From contig CAKUME010000091.1 in the NCBI GenBank assembly GCA_934667575.1, positions 1-5,545 on the forward strand: a stretch of 5,545 bases of DNA. Reading direction: 5' to 3'. Within the stretch, counting starts at the first letter, position 1. Each line of letters opens with the position of its first letter. Below, piece after piece: positions 5,045 to 5,545 of this stretch. A model generated the notes under the pieces. The model had not been told where the DNA came from, did not search any database, and was given only the letters and a program-made list of their open reading frames with translations. A program made the translations under genes and the position numbers. Origin of the DNA: an uncultured Eubacteriales bacterium. Its GTDB lineage: Bacteria; Bacillota; Clostridia; Oscillospirales; Acutalibacteraceae.

Positions 5045-5545
5045 TCAAAGCAGGGCAATCAGCTGCTCCACCTCGTCCATTCGGGTGGCCCAGCTGGTGG
5101 CCAGGCGCACAACGGTGTGCGTATCGTCGTATTTTTCCCAAAATCCGAAACGCACGGAGCGGCCAAGCGCCTGCATCCGTTCATTTTCCAAAATAATAAA
5201 AATCTGGTTGGTCGGGTTATCCAATGCGAACGCATAGCCTTTGGCTCGGAGCGCGGCGCGCAGCACATCCGCGGTGCGGATGGCGTTTTCGCTGATGTGA
5301 AAGTAGAGGCCGTCGGTGAACAGCGCATCAAATTGAACGCCGAGCAACCGCCCTTTGGCCATAAGCGCCCCCTGCTGCTTGACCATCGTCACAAAATGCG
5401 CGGGCTCACCATGCGGGAACACCACCGCCTCGCCGCACAACGCGCCCACCTTGGTGCCGCCGATATAGAACACATCGGTCAGGCGGGCAATATCCGGCAG
5501 CGTGAGCGCATCGGCCTCGCCCTGCGCCGCAGCCAACCCATAGCC
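5045..5545 (-). CDS. ltaE: Threonine aldolase-family PLP enzyme, C-terminal part (5' end beyond the window)
   Basis: The visible 166 residues are the C-terminal half of a PLP-dependent fold type I enzyme of the threonine aldolase/beta-eliminating lyase family, which cleaves L-threonine or allo-threonine to glycine and acetaldehyde. The frame is open to the right edge and begins GYGLAAAQGEADALTLPDIARL, so the start lies outside; the TTG at 5536 is an internal leucine. DVFYIGGTKVGALCGEAVVF carries the predicted Schiff-base lysine (visible residue 32). MAKGRLLGVQFDALFTDGLYF and the end segment FGFWEKYDDTHTVVRLATSWAT are characteristic; its Arg147 is a likely substrate carboxylate ligand. Family members are about 340 residues. 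A related specificity within the family (other beta-hydroxy amino acids) is possible. The gene has its own terminator and is not evidently linked to the importer. Confidence 0.9.
   Translation of the reverse strand, partial: GYGLAAAQGEADALTLPDIARLTDVFYIGGTKVGALCGEAVVFPHGEPAHFVTMVKQQGALMAKGRLLGVQFDALFTDGLYFHISENAIRTADVLRAALRAKGYAFALDNPTNQIFIILENERMQALGRSVRFGFWEKYDDTHTVVRLATSWATRMDEVEQLIALL

Noticed and set aside
5022..5237. 71-codon plus-strand frame beginning MKNEKILDQ
   Set aside because: It is antisense to the threonine aldolase-family gene and no ribosome binding site precedes it.
5534..5536. TTG as a start codon for the right-edge enzyme
   Set aside because: The frame continues to the window edge as GYGL, which fits the conserved interior of the family, so the codon is an internal leucine and the gene is partial.

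Overview
The window looks like a GC-rich member of the Firmicutes/Clostridia, possibly Oscillospiraceae-like. This is inferred from the strong Shine-Dalgarno sequences, a lipoprotein-anchored binding protein, sigma-A type promoters, U-tract terminators, and protein sequences that resemble clostridial relatives as I remember them. No database search was possible. The region reads as ordinary chromosome: no mobile element, CRISPR array, tRNA or rRNA was seen.

Layout from left to right. A small 75-residue protein gene (minus strand, 3-230) is divergent from galE (plus strand, 461-1477), which encodes a full-length 338-residue UDP-glucose 4-epimerase. The 230-bp divergent spacer holds a well-formed galE promoter crossed by an inverted repeat, and a weaker candidate promoter with a 16-bp hairpin for the small gene. 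galE faces a minus-strand operon. Between them lie two intrinsic terminators, one for galE (probably bidirectional) and one for the operon.

The minus-strand operon is transcribed from a near-consensus extended -10 promoter at 4944-4972. It encodes, in order, a Crp/Fnr-superfamily regulator (4155-4886), a lipoprotein substrate-binding protein (3097-4158), a six-helix permease (2340-3122) and a minimal ATPase (1617-2246). The first two genes overlap by ATGA, and the second and third overlap by 26 bp. The result is a complete ABC importer of the nitrate/sulfonate/taurine/NMT1 superfamily, with its regulator co-transcribed in front. The substrate cannot be read from the sequence.

At the right edge is the C-terminal half of a PLP-dependent threonine aldolase-family enzyme (minus strand, 5045 to beyond the edge). 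It has its own terminator just upstream of the importer-operon promoter, so the two transcription units appear separate.

The points most worth following up are the unknown ligand and signal of the regulator-importer operon, the valine at the substrate-gatekeeper position of GalE, the operator-like repeat at the galE promoter, and the conserved-looking small protein.
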